This document shows positions 46,755 through 59,757 of a DNA stretch of 64,000 bases, one piece after another. The notes under the pieces were generated by a model. The model searched no databases. It was not told where the DNA came from and saw only the letters and a list, made by a program, of their open reading frames with translations. How positions within the stretch are numbered: position 1 is the stretch's first letter; each line of letters opens with the position of its first letter. This stretch comes from Ceratorhiza oryzae-sativae (lineage: Eukaryota > Basidiomycota > Agaricomycetes > Cantharellales > Ceratobasidiaceae), in contig JARWMV010000247.1 of NCBI GenBank assembly GCA_030998015.1, forward strand, positions 930,001-994,000, in the 5' to 3' direction. Both the position numbers and the translations under genes were made by a program.

Positions 46755-48013
46755 GGGTTTGCTATTTCAGTATGATACTGGCGAAAGTGTTTTGTTTAAT
46801 GAGCCACCGGTCCGTATCCGTCGTATCTCCTAGCACTAGAGCACTAAAATTCAATGAAATAGTCAGCCAACGGAAGGGCTGGATTTGCGCCGTCCGGGGC
46901 TTGGCGAATGTAGGGGAAAGTATCTGGAGGCTGTGGTGGCCCAGAGGAGGCGTGAACCCGAGACCAAGGCGGGGTCTCCGCGAAGCGCTGATCACAGCAT
47001 CTTCACCAGTTTCGACCACAACAACCAGCTAGTCAACAAATGATATCGGAGTTTGGCAACATGCGAACAGTAATAGCTTTCTCCGACGCGCTTGCGGTTG
47101 TGACTCCGAGTCTGAAACTAGTGGCGAAATGGTCATGCAATTGCCCTAGCGCCAATCCTCCTCGGGTGCACTCAGGTCGTATTTACAACATTATGCGACA
47201 GGTTTTTAGCGTGCTCTTGACTGCATGTAGCCCAAGAAATCTTCAAGTGGGACATCGATGGTGTTGGATCTCATTACACGTTAGTCCGTTCGGGCGGGAG
47301 CTATGGGCCAGAGATGCGCAACTGTCCTTGGGCTCTTCAATTTTGTGAGCCATTCGGTCTAGACTAACGAGCAGCATTACATGGTATATATTGGTGGTGC
47401 GAAGCAACCCAAACCCAGGATTGGCTGCATCCAGAGAAAAAACGCGCGAACAAGCAAGGCCCATCATTCGAGTCATTAACATGAATCCCTCCTCGGTAAT
47501 TTACTCAGCCCGAGGACCAAATCGAATTCATTTCAACAGTGTGATCACATACCCACGAATGGCGTGACGCGCAATGTTGCACAGGCGCTGGATGAGCACC
47601 CCCCCTGCCCGACCGGAGGTGGAGACACCAACGGATCTATTACTTTGTTATTGAGCATGAGCCCACCCCATATTCTTCGCGATTTGTTTTTCTAATATTC
47701 AACGTCTCACTTTATATAAACTCAGACAATAAAATGGCTCTTGTGGCTGCGCAGACAACTTCCCCATTGGGAAGAATGATAAACTGGTTGTATTCGGGGG
47801 CGTCCTGCACCGGAAACCTCGCCACGTGTGTATCAGCACGTTTAGCTCTTCCCGGTGTGTCACCCCAAGCAGTGGCATTCGATGTTTGAGTGCGCTTTCC
47901 AAGACCCGACCACGCCCACCGGGGTGGGTAAATATAAAGAGCGCACGATGTGAATCGACTGCTAGCAAGCCAACATCCCCTTCGGTCATTCCAGCGCCTC
48001 TTCTCTCTTAGCC
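46755..48013. promoter_or_regulatory. Divergent intergenic region between transcription factor and C2H2 gene
   Basis: About 1.26 kb with no convincing gene. Open frames of 60-100 codons occur on both strands but lack support. An ATATAAA element at 47932-47938 lies about 76 nt before the C2H2 gene's ATG at 48014 and is the likely core promoter. Confidence 0.5.
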
Positions 48014-49469
48014 ATGGATTCCGGAATACTTTCTTTAATCACATTCACGCTCCTATTGGTTCTCCTTTTCTTCACTGATATAGACCTACCATTCTATGTT
48101 ATACCGTTGCAGCGAACATGGTCTTCGCGATTCCCGATCCACACCTCCAAACCAAATATACGAAATGCCCCTAAGGTCGTTCCAAGCGAAATTCCCTCCA
48201 ATGATTCCGAGCGGTCCGCCGATTCAACAGTAACGAAAGGGCAGCATAACCCCAAGCCCTCAAGTGTGTAGCTCTCATCCTCTCTAGCCTTCGTCCCTAA
48301 CGCTGTGCAGTCAAGATACAGATACCAAGCTCGAATAAACACCAGCCTCTCGCCTGCAGACCTTCGACTCGAGCCATCTTTTATCCAGTAAGCCCCAAAT
48401 TATTCCTATCTCCCATTAAGAAATTCATGCTATCTATTTTTAGCCGAGGTCCAAGGGCCCAGTTGATGATCATTGGGGAACGCACACTTGGTGTCCAAGT
48501 ACGTTGATTATTTCAAACAAGAACCTCCAAACCTAACTCGCGAATGAAGCCATCTTTAAGGCCAACAATAAAGAGTATGTTCTCTATGAGAACGGTACCA
48601 TTTATATGCGCGACAACTGGGGACAGCTTCATAGTGCGGCGGAAATGCCTCCGTCTATTGGAGGAACCTGCCGTATTCCAGGCGAAAACTTCGAGCTTAG
48701 CCTTGATAAGCAAGGATACATTTGCTTAAAAGAGGATAATAGCCCAATCGCTCAACGGCTTGATACTTGGTGCTTGGATAATGATCCCGAGCTTTCCGGG
48801 ACTCCTCGTTTAGTACCTGGAAGAGGCTGCTTTAGTTATCGCGTCGGCGACTGTCCATCGCCATCACCCCTGAACAATACGATGTTCGGACTAGGCTGCA
48901 GCGGTCCTATCCCACCTCAAGTTATCTACGTAGCATCCGCCTTTGGGAATGAGACAATTCAGCCTTTTGCATCGGGCAGCAGCACTTCCAATAACACCCT
49001 ACCCTATCCGCTAACTCCATCTCCTACGACGAACTCCAGCTCGAGTCCGGGCACAGAGGTATGCCTGAAAATCTTAACCGATTCTGTGTGTTGAACTAAA
49101 CAATTGGCCATCGCCAGAGTCACGGGTCATCCCCCAACACATCTCCGGGATACATCGCCACTCATGGACAGTCGTCTATCGAGCGCCGGACCTGCCCGCA
49201 TTGCAGTAAGGTTCTGCGCCGTCCTGGTGCTCTGCGGGTGAGCTTCATTTTAGAGGCTTCCCGAAAGCTGTCATTAACCCTAAGCTGTGACAATTAGATT
49301 CACATATATACACACACGGGCCACAAACGTAGGCTATTTTCTGGCGTCCTAATAGGAATGGTTGTTTACAATTTATTCACTAGCTTGCAAGTGCCACAGT
49401 TGTGGCTATGCTTCAACAAATGAGACAAACCTTCGTCGCCATATCCAGACGATGCACAAAGGTGCTTAA
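48014..49469 (+). CDS. C2H2 zinc-finger protein 1 (with hydrophobic N-terminus)
   Basis: Paralogous two-finger family member. The ATG at 48014 has a good context. Exon 1 begins MDSGILSLITFTLLLVLLFF, a strongly hydrophobic stretch, then a polar region (SKPNIRNAPKVVPSEIPSND). The long exon near 48.57-49.06 kb reads FKANNKEYVLYENGTIYMRD to ..GENFELSLDKQGYICL and is rich in Ser and Asn at its end. The last exons encode two adjacent C2H2 fingers: TCPHCSKVLRRPGALRIHIYTHTGHKRKCHSCGYASTNETN and beyond, ending in MHKGA at stop 49467-49469. Four or five introns, the first beginning near 48267. The hydrophobic N-terminus is unusual for a zinc-finger regulator: either a membrane anchor or a false start. 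Function unknown. Confidence 0.65.
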
Positions 49470-49994
49470 ACTGGGCTTGGGATGAATCCTGTACATACCC
49501 TCGAATTTTCATTGTACGACCAGCACCATTCAACCATTAATGATAACATTTTCTCTCTTTCTGCTAAATGCCGCCCTCTGCCCGGAGCGAGTCGACCGGT
49601 GAACTTCATCCGGCAATTCATGGCTTGAAATGGCTACTTCGAGGTTGGCCGTCATATCACGACTTCTGGTAAATCATATACGTCAAGGAGAATGTTATTA
49701 CAATGGACACTACTGAATTGAACTCGCACTTAAGCAAATATAAAATTCAAGCTATATATCTTTACAAAACGCCGGAATGGTTGAAATCCACCATGCTTAT
49801 ACAAATGGGGGTATGTGTTTGAATGATTTTGTAAGCTGATAGCCCGGCGCTTGTTAATGAGCGCTGCACAGCTCTGATGCGCAGTTGGTCATATAACCAC
49901 GCACCGAGCGCTCGAGACTTACCCTCAACCACGACCAGCACACCATCCGGGTCACAAAACTGCACGTATCACGCTAATTATCTGTCCACTTGAT
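49470..49994. other. Intergenic spacer between two C2H2 genes
   Basis: AT-rich spacer with no gene. It contains the terminator side of C2H2 gene 1 and the promoter of gene 2. Confidence 0.5.
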
Positions 49995-51586
49995 ATGTCC
50001 ATCAAGCACGAAGAGGTCGAGGAAACCGTCTCTGGATCTTCGCTCTGCGATACTCCCCGAGGCGCTAAAGCGAAGCACGAGACCCCTGAGCCTCCTGCTC
50101 CTTCCAAGCCTACCCTAGGGTATGTCTAGCACCTGACCCTCAACCCCCGATCAACAATTAGTCTCATGTGTCACTTTTCTAAGGAAAACGCAGCCAAAAG
50201 TCGAAGATGACGATGACGACGACGATGATGTCTTGACTAGCCTATGTGCTTTATTCGGTGAGTGTTATCACGATTTCATTGCGAAGCTTATCTAAGCAAT
50301 CTGCCACCAGACGGACTGCACCACGATGATACCGAGTCGGATGGCTCAGAGTCGAGTGATTCAGAACCGGGATCAGTAAATAATTAATATCATTGGTGTT
50401 TGGAGAGCGCGTCTGACCAAAACAATAGCCCCGCTGTAGAGCGATCGACTCTCCATCTTTCATATCCGACTTTGGTCTTGGCTTCCCTGAACTCCGAACC
50501 AGGAGTAAGTCACTAAACTCGCCCCATTCGCTCTAAGTCCTAATCCCCACCTTACTCTTAGCCTACTTCATGCATGGAGGAAATAGTTACTTCTTCGATC
50601 AAGAGCACAATGTTTTCCTCGAATGTGGTCAAAACATCAAGCAGATTCACTGGGGTCAGCAATTTCTCTCGGACAGCATACTCGAATTCGAGATGATCGA
50701 GGGGCTCCCGTACTATTTCGGGCTCGAGGACACATTGTGGAGCATTGAAGATCCTACTTATCAAGTTAAAACTTGGGTTGTTTCTGCCTACGACCAAATA
50801 TTTAATTCTGCCCTTTCTGGCGGATTAGCCGACACCTTCCCAGCTCCTTTCGCACCCGGCCTCGATTTTGACTATCAAGAGCTCGGACAATTCCAATTCT
50901 CCAATGGAGATTATTCTGCAGACCAGTTGCTGTTTGACCCCGGCACTTTTCAGAGCTCGCCCCCAGACCAACCACCGTTGACCTCTCCCCGTCGTCATCT
51001 ATGGCCCATTCACCAATTGTATCTTCGGATAGTCGCGCTACTTCCTCCGAGCCATCTAGCCCGCCCCTCATCCGTCCGCGCGGCCAATTTGTCGGACAAT
51101 GGAAGGAGGATATTAAGCACATTCAGGAAGATCGTAATAATTTATCATCTAACAAGCTCGATCGCCGTCGCTGCCGACACTGTAATAAAGTATTCCGGAG
51201 ACCCAGCAGCCTGGCGGTACGTCACCAATTGGTTCTCCAGCCGCTAAATATTCTAATCACAGTCGCAGGATCATCTGAACGTTCATAGCGGTGCCAAGCG
51301 TAAGCTGCCAAGTTAGATACATGTTATAGACAGACTAATGCTTGAGTTAGCCAACATGTGCCCTTTCGAACGGTGCAACACTGGATTCGCAACAAAATCG
51401 AACATGAAGCGGCACTTTTTGACGCACCGTGTCGGGAGGCTAGAAGACTATCATCGAGGCAAGCCTGACACTGTGAACCTTGCTCGCACAGCCACGTACA
51501 ATGCCAAAGCGTTTCATACACAACGCTTCCGCCTAGTGCCAAATGAGCCTGGTTTCCCTCACGTTGAGGACAGGCTTCAAGCTTAA
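49995..51586 (+). CDS. C2H2 zinc-finger protein 2
   Basis: Probable two-finger transcription factor. The ATG at 49995 gives MSIKHEEVEETVSG, then a Pro-rich and a poly-Asp run (VEDDDDDDDDVLTSLCALF, about 50.2 kb), a Ser/Asp-rich acidic region, and a long exon (about 50.56-51.0 kb) with FDQEHNVFLECGQNIKQI and many aromatic residues. The fingers are split over introns: CRHCNKVFRRPSSLA, LNVHSGAK and MCPFERCNTGFATKSNMKRHFLTH. The tail (RLEDYHRGKPDTVNLARTAT) ends QA at stop 51586. The same architecture as C2H2 genes 1, 3 and 4: a disordered N-terminus plus two C-terminal fingers. The acidic N-terminus may be an activation domain (inference). Confidence 0.78.
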
Positions 51587-53457
51587 GGCCACTCCCTCCT
51601 ATACTCCCTATGTATGTCCCCTATTCCTATTCTGGCTCCGTATATGTAAGACCCCGCGCTTTCGTAATTGTACTTCCGCAAATCAGCCAGTGAAACTCGA
51701 TGTGTCATTACCTCACCTAATCGGTTTTGAGAAGCATGAAAACTCTTAGTGAACCCACGTCTGAAGCTAGAGCTTCAATGGAGACCTGAACGAGGCATCC
51801 CGACCTGACAGAGGGGTAACTCGGCACCAATTAGTAGACTTGATATCATGTGCACCAAGAAGCGGCGCTTGCGATAAAATAATGACCGCCATCGTGTTTA
51901 CACCTGAGTGTTGGGGAACACATGTGAGTGTGTTGCCTTGGGAGAAGTTTTCAAACTTCGCTAAGCTCCACCCAAATCAAGCTCGACCGACCATATAGTA
52001 GGCTGATGTCTCAAACGACAATAAACGAGGATAACGGGCCACTGACCGGCGTGGTGCGGCCCTATAAATGAAAATTACCCTCAAGTTGATACATTTCAAA
52101 TCTCGGGTGATATCGTAGATGCAACATTCAGCCCATACACCTAACGTTTACTTCGCAAAAACTGCGGGACATCTCCTGGTTTCTGTTCCTTAGTCTAGCA
52201 TGGTGTCTCGTCGCTAGGCTCTCTCCAACTACCATCGCGTCTAGGCGATTCGCGATATCCCATCATGCGCATGGAACAAGAAGGTTTTCTTTCACATGAC
52301 CTTTATGGATGGATGGTTATAGATCCCCTTCTGGTGCCCAAGACTCATGTTTGTCACGGTGCCGAAACAATTATTATGCTTTACCCAGCGATTTGGCAAG
52401 GCGCCTGCTTGGCTCTATAGATAAAAGAACGTCTGCGACCTTGGCTCGTTCAATGACACATGAAACGCCAGTCAGCCGTAAGCTAATAGACAACAATCAA
52501 GGCAAGGAAGCCCTGGGTCTTGCGTTGTCGCTCACATGCCCGCAATGTATTGCCCATGGGCAAATTAACCCGGAACACTTCGCCCATCGGCTGTCCCACC
52601 GACCGGAACAAATTGCACATTGCCCTCAGGACTCGCCATTGCGGGGTGATCTAGCCGCTTGTGCGAGTTTGAGCCACCCAACATGTCATCATGCGTAGGC
52701 TTACACATCCGGACCGTCCGTATATGCGCTGTTGCTTCACGGAATTCTATCGGTCATACAAATTTATTCGCGTGCAAATCATGGATGTACAGTGTATTAG
52801 ATTTTCTAGTCCAACAGCGGATACTCCCTTGAGCGTGGATCCCGACGTGTTCACATATATCAAAGGCCGATCCACATTTGCACACCATGAGACAATTCTG
52901 CCGATACATTGAATTTACCGCTTGTTCCCGGCGGCCCGGTTTAAGAATAAGTTTACGCCGAAATGTCAAGGTCAGAGACATATCCAGCTGAAATCAACCG
53001 AGCTCATGCGGCGAAAATATTTAGACTGTAGCGCATTCCAGGAATACCAGACCAACGATCTGCATGCCGCTTCTTAATGTATATACCCTTGCCGCTGCTA
53101 GCCATCATTTGTGAGCGCTAGAACTGATTACGGCTCCTACTACCCCTCTATCGGAGTCCAGGTCACGAATAAGGAAGTATGGGGTAGGCAAATGCCCCTC
53201 TGTGGCCTGAGTTCCGTCCAAAATGCAACTCAGCCGTGATGCGCAGCCAGGCAAACTCAATGGGTGCCTCTCGAGTGCAAACCACAGAGCAAAGCGCTTT
53301 AGGCCGCTAGTCCGGACGAATTCAGCTTCATCTTGGCTGGCACAAACGCGAGAAGCGAAATTAAAACCACGCAGGGTGAAGAGCACTGAATTGCTTCAGA
53401 TCGCCGTCGCAGCGGGTCCTGAAAATCTGACGCACCATACTTCGGTTTGAGGATCAC

Positions 53458-53652
53458 TCAGGACAGTTCGCACAGCCCTGCAATAACCCAAACACGGCAG
53501 AATCCCAAAATGGTCCATACTTCTACATATTCCTCGTTTGTATTATCCTTAATATCACCATTGATATACCAACAATGAAATAAATAAAATAAACCAAACA
53601 CAATCAAACCATAAGCCAGCCCTTCCCTAATGGCCGCCCCGACGTTGGACAT
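53458..53652 (-). CDS. Possible small single-helix membrane protein
   Basis: Single-exon frame of 64 codons with an ATG at 53652: MSNVGAAIREGLAYGLIVFG, then a hydrophobic stretch (LFYLFHCWYI) and a polar loop (NGDIKDNTNEE). It contains one good membrane helix. I do not recognise a family. It could continue by splicing, or be chance. Low confidence. Confidence 0.25.
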   Translation of the reverse strand: MSNVGAAIREGLAYGLIVFGLFYLFHCWYINGDIKDNTNEEYVEVWTILGFCRVWVIAGLCELS

Positions 53653-54340
53653 TCGAGTGGCTCACTCCTTAGCAACCAACATTGAATATCCAACATTCCC
53701 AGTCAGAAACCATGATTCTTTTGTTTTTCCCGGATCGGCGCACCCTTGCTGTCATTACCCGCATCAATGTTTAGCCTAATCTGTTCAAGTGGCGCGTTTC
53801 CCGGTCAAAAGATCGACGGCAGACACGTAAGCTGGGTCTCGTCAACCGACACCATCGCGGCTCGTACGCCTGGCTCATTGATAATGGCGCGCGGTGCTGC
53901 GCCGCGGGCGGTCCTAGTTTCCCCCTCAGAACACTCGGCTTCCGTGCTGTGTTTTAGCCTTTTCTATTGAACGTCGACGAGGTTTCGATATCAGAACTCT
54001 ATGGAACGGGCAGCCCCGCTTTGTATGGATGATAGAGTCCGATGTATAGACCCCTATCGATCCGGACTCGCAGATCACATATGAAATTAGATTCAAGGTC
54101 TGAACGCATCCTCATCCGGTCCTGTGTGGAATTGAATGTTGTGCTTCGATCTCCATGAAAGAACTTGAGGGATCTGAGCGCGCACGTTGTGTGAAGGGAG
54201 TGCATGCACGGGGGTTGGAGGACTGCCGAATAACTACAGAAACAGACGAAGAGAGAGCACGGCATGTTCCCAAGTGAACGTCGGAGAAGAGAAACAAGGC
54301 GCAAAGCGTATCGCCCGTATCGCCCAAGTTTCACCCCCAT

Positions 54341-54354
54341 CCCCCCCCCCCCCC
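54341..54354. repeat. Poly-C run (14 bases)
   Basis: A C14 homopolymer preceded by CCCCCAT. It lies in the gene-poor stretch and has no evident function. Homopolymers like this are prone to sequencing error. Confidence 0.8.
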
Positions 54355-55089
54355 AAGGAAATAACGGCAAAAGGATTTTCCTTTCGGGACCACGCATTCA
54401 GCCTCGAGCACAAACGAGCTCGGTTGAAGGTACAGGCAATCCGCATTGACCGTTTTCTGATCGTCGCTCTCACTCGTTGGCTCGAGCCGACTTGATCGCG
54501 TGTCCCAATCATGAGAAAATTGGTGCGAGTGTAATTGAATTCCTTCGCTTTTGGGAAGACAGCGAGCGCTTCGTGAGTGAGAACAACGGGCTATTCCGTT
54601 GTATCCTGATTAATGAGACATGACTACTTGCCATTCCACTTCGAGACATCCGGAAGTTGTGCGGAATGATTTGAACCGACAAGGTTAGTGTGGATCAGGC
54701 GTATCGCCGCAGAATTGCCTCATGTCGAAATCGCACATGACACAGACGCATTTGTGGCTCACTTCAAATGTCGATCATAAGATAAGTTAACTATTCTAGT
54801 CGTACATGGGTCTAAAAAATAAGCAAGTTAAAGAACAGCACAAGACGAGGCAAGAGACGGGAGATATCCAAGAATGTGCATAACAATAGATAACCTAGAA
54901 CGAAAATAGCATAGCAATGGAGCCTAACATGCCAAGCCGGCAGTCGACTGCGGAGCGCGGCAAGGTAGTGATGAAGAAGAGAAATAGCCTATCCTAATTG
55001 GTATTTTTTGAGAGCAAAAAAGGGAGAGCAAACGCGTTGCCATCAACTGCAGTCGACACAAGGTGAGGACCGAATCCGCAGCAGGTTGC

Positions 55090-56512
55090 TCATCCGTAGT
55101 GGGGCACCAGCGGTAGTCGGAACAATGCGCTCTGGCCTTCCCCACCCCCGCCTGCGGGAGGGATTTCTCGCACAGCATACGGGTGCATCCGTGCGAGTGG
55201 CGAGCTCCTTCGCACATTGCCTTGGCCACCCACACCCCGCATCCTCGGGCTGCCTCCCACGCTACTCTCGCTCGCGTCCAGCTCATCGTCGTCTTCCGAG
55301 CCCGAGACCGACACACCGCGCCAGACTCTGTCGTCGGGTGGTTGGAGGACCGAGGCCGATGAAGGCTGATGCGCATGTACACGCGAGTGCCGACGCATGT
55401 TGGACATGACGCTGAATCTGCGGCCGCATGACGGGAAGGAGCATTTGTATGCTAGCGAAGAGCGAGACGAAACAGATCAGCACATGATATACATGAATGA
55501 GGAGCGCTGCACTCACGTTTCTCTCCTGTATGCGTGTTCACGTGAATCTGGATATTCCCGAATATGAGCATACAGGTCGGTGAACGAACAAATGCGACGA
55601 ACCTTGAGACTGCTGGGCCGATTGAACCGCTTGCCGCAGTACTGGCACTCGTACTTGGCCGCGAGGAACTCTTTTGTGAACTCGAATCCTTCGGGCTGGG
55701 TGATTGGCGCGTGGACGCGCATGAGCACATGTTCGCCGCCGAACCCCGCCTCTCCAGGCGCCTTGGCGGGCACAAGCGGGCTTCGACTGCGACTCCGGAC
55801 CGAGACCGAGGAGCTGGAGCTGACGCGGCGATGGTGAGCCTGGTGATGAGACACGACCTCGCGCGTCGCGGATGACGGTGGTGGAGGCCGGGCAGCGATC
55901 GCCATTGGTGCGGGGTGCGGGTGCGGCTGGACCGCGAACGCGGCGAAGGGTGGCGGGTAGAACTTGGAATCTTGTTGCCGCTCGGATTCGGAGTGGTCGT
56001 AGCCAGAGCTTGCGTCTGAGAAGCTTCGCGTCCGGGGTGGTCGGCGTGTCGCGAATATTGGGCCGGGCTGGGGAACGACGACGAGGGCGTACGCACGGAC
56101 GAGGACGATGCGGTGCGCACCGAGGTCGGGGTCTCCGGGTTTGACAAGCGGCCGTCGGGAGTATTAACAGCCCAGATGGGCGACAGCGGTGCATGCTACA
56201 GATGATGTCAGGAGCCGCGTCTCGGGCAGCAACGGCGAGCGCCACACACACACGAACCTTGGGCGGTGTCGAGGACGTGCGGGGCAGCGAGCCGTGCAGG
56301 TCCGAGAGCGAAAAGTGGGCGAGCGGCGCGCGCGGGGGCTCGAGCAGCGCTGGACGGTCCGTCGGCGAGAGGGTCGCGATCGACGAGAGATGGTCTAAGG
56401 GGGGGTCAGATAGGGCGATGACGAGTGGCGCGTGGCACTGACCTGTCTGGGCGATGCCGAAGAGGGCCTTGATGCTGGGCAGCGGCTGTTGGTGCGGGGA
56501 GTCGATGGCCAT
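55090..56512 (-). CDS. C2H2 zinc-finger protein 3
   Basis: Minus-strand member of the same two-finger family. The ATG at 56512 gives MAIDSPHQQPLPSIKALFG; an intron follows. The next exon reads DHLSSIATLSPTDRPALLEPP, and a third begins HAPLSPIWAVNTPDGRLS and continues into a Ser/Thr-rich stretch. The fingers are CQYCGKRFNRPSSLK (about 55.64 kb), then over introns HVNTHTGEKPYKCSF and CGRRFSVMSNMRRHSRVH. The C-terminus is Ser/Asp-rich (SVSGSEDDDELDASESS) and ends VPHYG at stop 55090-55092. A frame switch in the third exon (56068-56096) requires a 29-nt GT-AG segment or an indel; downstream of it the frame reads SFSDASSGYDHSESERQQD. Cys and His ligands are complete. Confidence 0.75.
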
Positions 56513-59500
56513 GGCGGCGGGGACGGCGGCGGCGAGGGATGAAAAAGGGGGTGCTGGACTGGGTCCGCAGTCCGCGGGAGAGAGTCGTGCAGCTATAAGA
56601 GTGCCGGCCGCCAAACACGTGCACACACGCCCGAGAAGGACACCGATCAAGCAGTGGATCATAACGCTATAAACGGGCCGGCGATCACTCTTGTCATCGC
56701 GGTGGCGAGCGTGCCTGATCTTCGGGTCGCTCTGCTCGCCGTCGTCAGCCTCGTGCGCATCGTGCGTGTCGGCGGCGGGGCCAGCGCGCATCAGGCCACC
56801 CAGTCCCGCGGGTGGCCACGCGGCGCATGCCACTCGTCGCGCATCGCTGCCAGCACACCCATTACTCCGAGCTAATTACTCTATCGCCGGCCGCGGCGGT
56901 GCGGCTGCGCGCAGAAACGCCTGGCCTGATCGATATCCACCAGCTTCCCGTTCCCAGATTCCGAGTTTCATCGCTGTTTCCGGTACTTAATTGGGTCCCT
57001 GCCACAGCCGAACATGGGCCATCGCCGGTCCATACGCACCAACCATATCCAGCTAACACATTCCCATTTTCATTAAGACAAGGTTCGAGAACCTTGCATC
57101 CCGCTAGAATCCCGCCCAATGCCCAGCCCCGGCTCTTTTTTTCGCCAATCGACCCCTTCTCCGTTTCGGCAGGGTCAGCGTCAGCCGCTTCAAGGCACTA
57201 GCGCCAGAATCAGAAACCGGGCCGAAACATGCCACCGTTCAAACCGTATCGATTCTCAAACCGGTCTTCTTGTGGCGCTTGATGTCGGTCGCATATGGTC
57301 AGATTGTATTCTCCCATTGTTCGATGACCAAGGCCAATCCCAAACTCTCCCGGCCCATTCACCTGCTCATCGATGGACCCGGCCAGCACATATATGGCCA
57401 TGGCGATCCTTGCTAGACTCAAGCCCGCCAAGTCGACCATACGCAGTCCTATCAGGTCGGTGCTCAGCCTTCTTCAGCCGCGCATAAACTTGCATCCTCC
57501 GAAAAGGAATCCAGGGGAGCGGTCATATATTTACTCTTCAGCGCCCCGTTGAAGCCGGCCTTGCCAGATCGATCTTCACCCGGCAATTGTTCAGTGCCAC
57601 CGTCGGGGTTGTCTTACCGCGGACTCTCCAACTTACGTTTTTAAACTCGACGTTCTAGAAATTTCTCCAAAAAACGGGTCGAGTCATTATTGTTGGGCGG
57701 ATATCCGCCCTCGACTGTATTGACTGTCAAACCGCGTCGAGTCGTGACGGAAATTAATGAGTAAAAAGAGCTAACTCTCCTGTCCTGGACAGCATACCCA
57801 CTCAAATTTTATGCGCGCCACGGATTCCAAAACGGCTTGTCACATAGAACTTTGCGCTCAAACAAAGCAAACGACAGGGCCACTAGCCAAACAGATTCAA
57901 CAATCACGATACAGGATCGACAACTCCATCATGCTGTATATTAATGACAATGCCTATTCCTTCATGTCCGCCTGAAACGTGAGAACACCAGAACCAACGG
58001 CCAAGGGTCACCAGAATCCAGCCCCGTATCACATTTCAACATGGGGGGGAAGCCGCAGATCACTCGCTTGTGCCCACCGTGTTCACTCCTACCCATTTCA
58101 GCCCACCCCAGATTTGAAGCCTAGAATCCCCCCCCCCTTCCCCCGTCCTCACCTCGAGCGCATGCGCATGACCACCCATTTCATATCTAAATGGTTTGGA
58201 GCAGATGAAAATCGAGAACACACCTCATCGCTGCGTTGCGGTCGATCTCGTGCGCGATTCTCGCGTGTAGCCCCCCCCCTTTGGGGACCAAATACTGGAT
58301 AACAATACCCCATACCTCGAATCTCGACCGAATGGTGTTCGGTCACGAATACGTTTTGATATTCGAGCGGGTCCAAATACGCTAGGCTGCTCATGGGTTT
58401 GTATTCGTTCATTTATCCCATGGATTATGGCTGAATCAGACGCAACCCACCCTCTGACCATTCACATGACAAGCCAACTTTGGAAGGATTCGGACGCCCG
58501 TTGGCAAAACTTAAAACCTTCCACCTGTATGCACATTCACCAGTCCTTGTTGCCACCACGCACGACCCGTCCGTTTTGAGCGTGAGCCGGTCCTTAGTCA
58601 GAATCGCAAAAAGCACTCGTGTATGCAGACGAGCGAGTCGTGGATCTTGCCCTCGGTGCGTGATCAAGCATGGCTTTGTCGATCATGGGTCTATAAACGG
58701 GAAATCTAATCCTTCAGATCGCCCATCCGGTCATCCATCCGGCTGTTTATAATGACGACGATCAAACGGGACGATGTGCGGAAACTGGCCCTACTGCACG
58801 GCCAACTCCGCTCGCGTAGCTTTCGCGCTACTATAGCTAGGCTAATTTCAGTGGCGAGGGCTCCATGTCCGATATGAACGGGGGCTAGCTGGGAGCAGCC
58901 AGCGTTCTCAGCAAAAGTCACGCCACAAATTTTAGAGTTTTGTTTCTACTCCTCTTCTTGTTGTCCGCACCTGGAGTCGCTGCCGTCGACCTCGACAGGC
59001 TGAGGTCTGGATGGATCCACATGCTACTTTGGTGCAGAGATGAGCAGGATTGCGTGGGTATCCAATGCGGCTTCTTCATGGCCACTCGCCACTGAGTCTG
59101 TGGCTTCGGCGCCCCGAGTGTCGGTCGGGTCTCCTCAGATCCTCCAATGTCATTCCTGGGAAAGCGACAACTCAATATGCTCTTTATATCGGGCATAGTG
59201 GGTTGTTCGTCGAAAACACCCTGATCGCCAGCGCATATACCAGGCCTAGTAACAATCAGGCATGAAACAACCAAGGTGTTATTCTGCTCCCGAGGTGCGC
59301 GTGTCCTGCAAGCGAGCACAGCAATAACACCGGGAGTATTTCCCAGGCTAGCGCTGTACAAGGTGTAGACGCATGATTGGCAGGCTGTCGATTCGGATCC
59401 TGTATGGCTAGTCTCGGGGGTGCTGAGCAATTGGATGCGCATGTAGCTCTATCAATCTCGGTGTCCTCGGGGATCGACGTCCTTCACCCTTGGTTCTATT

Positions 59501-59757
59501 TCCACCTGGGGAGTTGTCAGATCTGGGTATGCTGCGGTAACTCGACTCCCAGGTGAGATAGGTGGCACAGGGGTGTGAATAGCTTGCCAATTCGGCGTGC
59601 AAAGCCGCGGTTTCTCCTCGAGAAAAGTCTAGACAAAAGAGTGTAATTTCAACAAGCATTTTCATTCAATTTGCCTATCAGCAGGCAACGATCATGAGTA
59701 ATCTTACAGCATTGTACAAGGCAGCTTTGTTCAGAACCCGATCAACCACGTAGCAAT
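56513..59757. other. Gene-poor stretch
   Basis: About 3.2 kb. Long open frames between 56.5 and 57.5 kb are GC-rich shadows with no domain. C runs near 58.13 and 58.27 kb are present. One doubtful minus-strand frame (59408-59665) is listed separately. Confidence 0.4.
59408..59665 (-). other. Doubtful short coding frame
   Basis: An ATG at 59665 opens MKMLVEITLFCLDF and runs 85 codons. Another frame in the same strand (59442-58918, about 174 codons) overlaps it. Joined by an intron they might form a small gene, but I see no domain, signal peptide or clear splice pattern. Confidence 0.2.

Larger units (their letters stand above)
51587..55089. other. Gene-poor stretch
   Basis: About 3.5 kb between two C2H2 genes. 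Only one short frame (53458-53652, listed separately) looks marginally gene-like. A 14-base C run occurs at 54341-54354. No repeats, transposon ends or RNA genes were recognised. Confidence 0.45.

Noticed and set aside
55538..56833. Minus-strand frame of 431 codons
   Set aside because: It is a GC-rich shadow crossing the exons and introns of C2H2 gene 3. The finger-coding frame is different and carries the domain.
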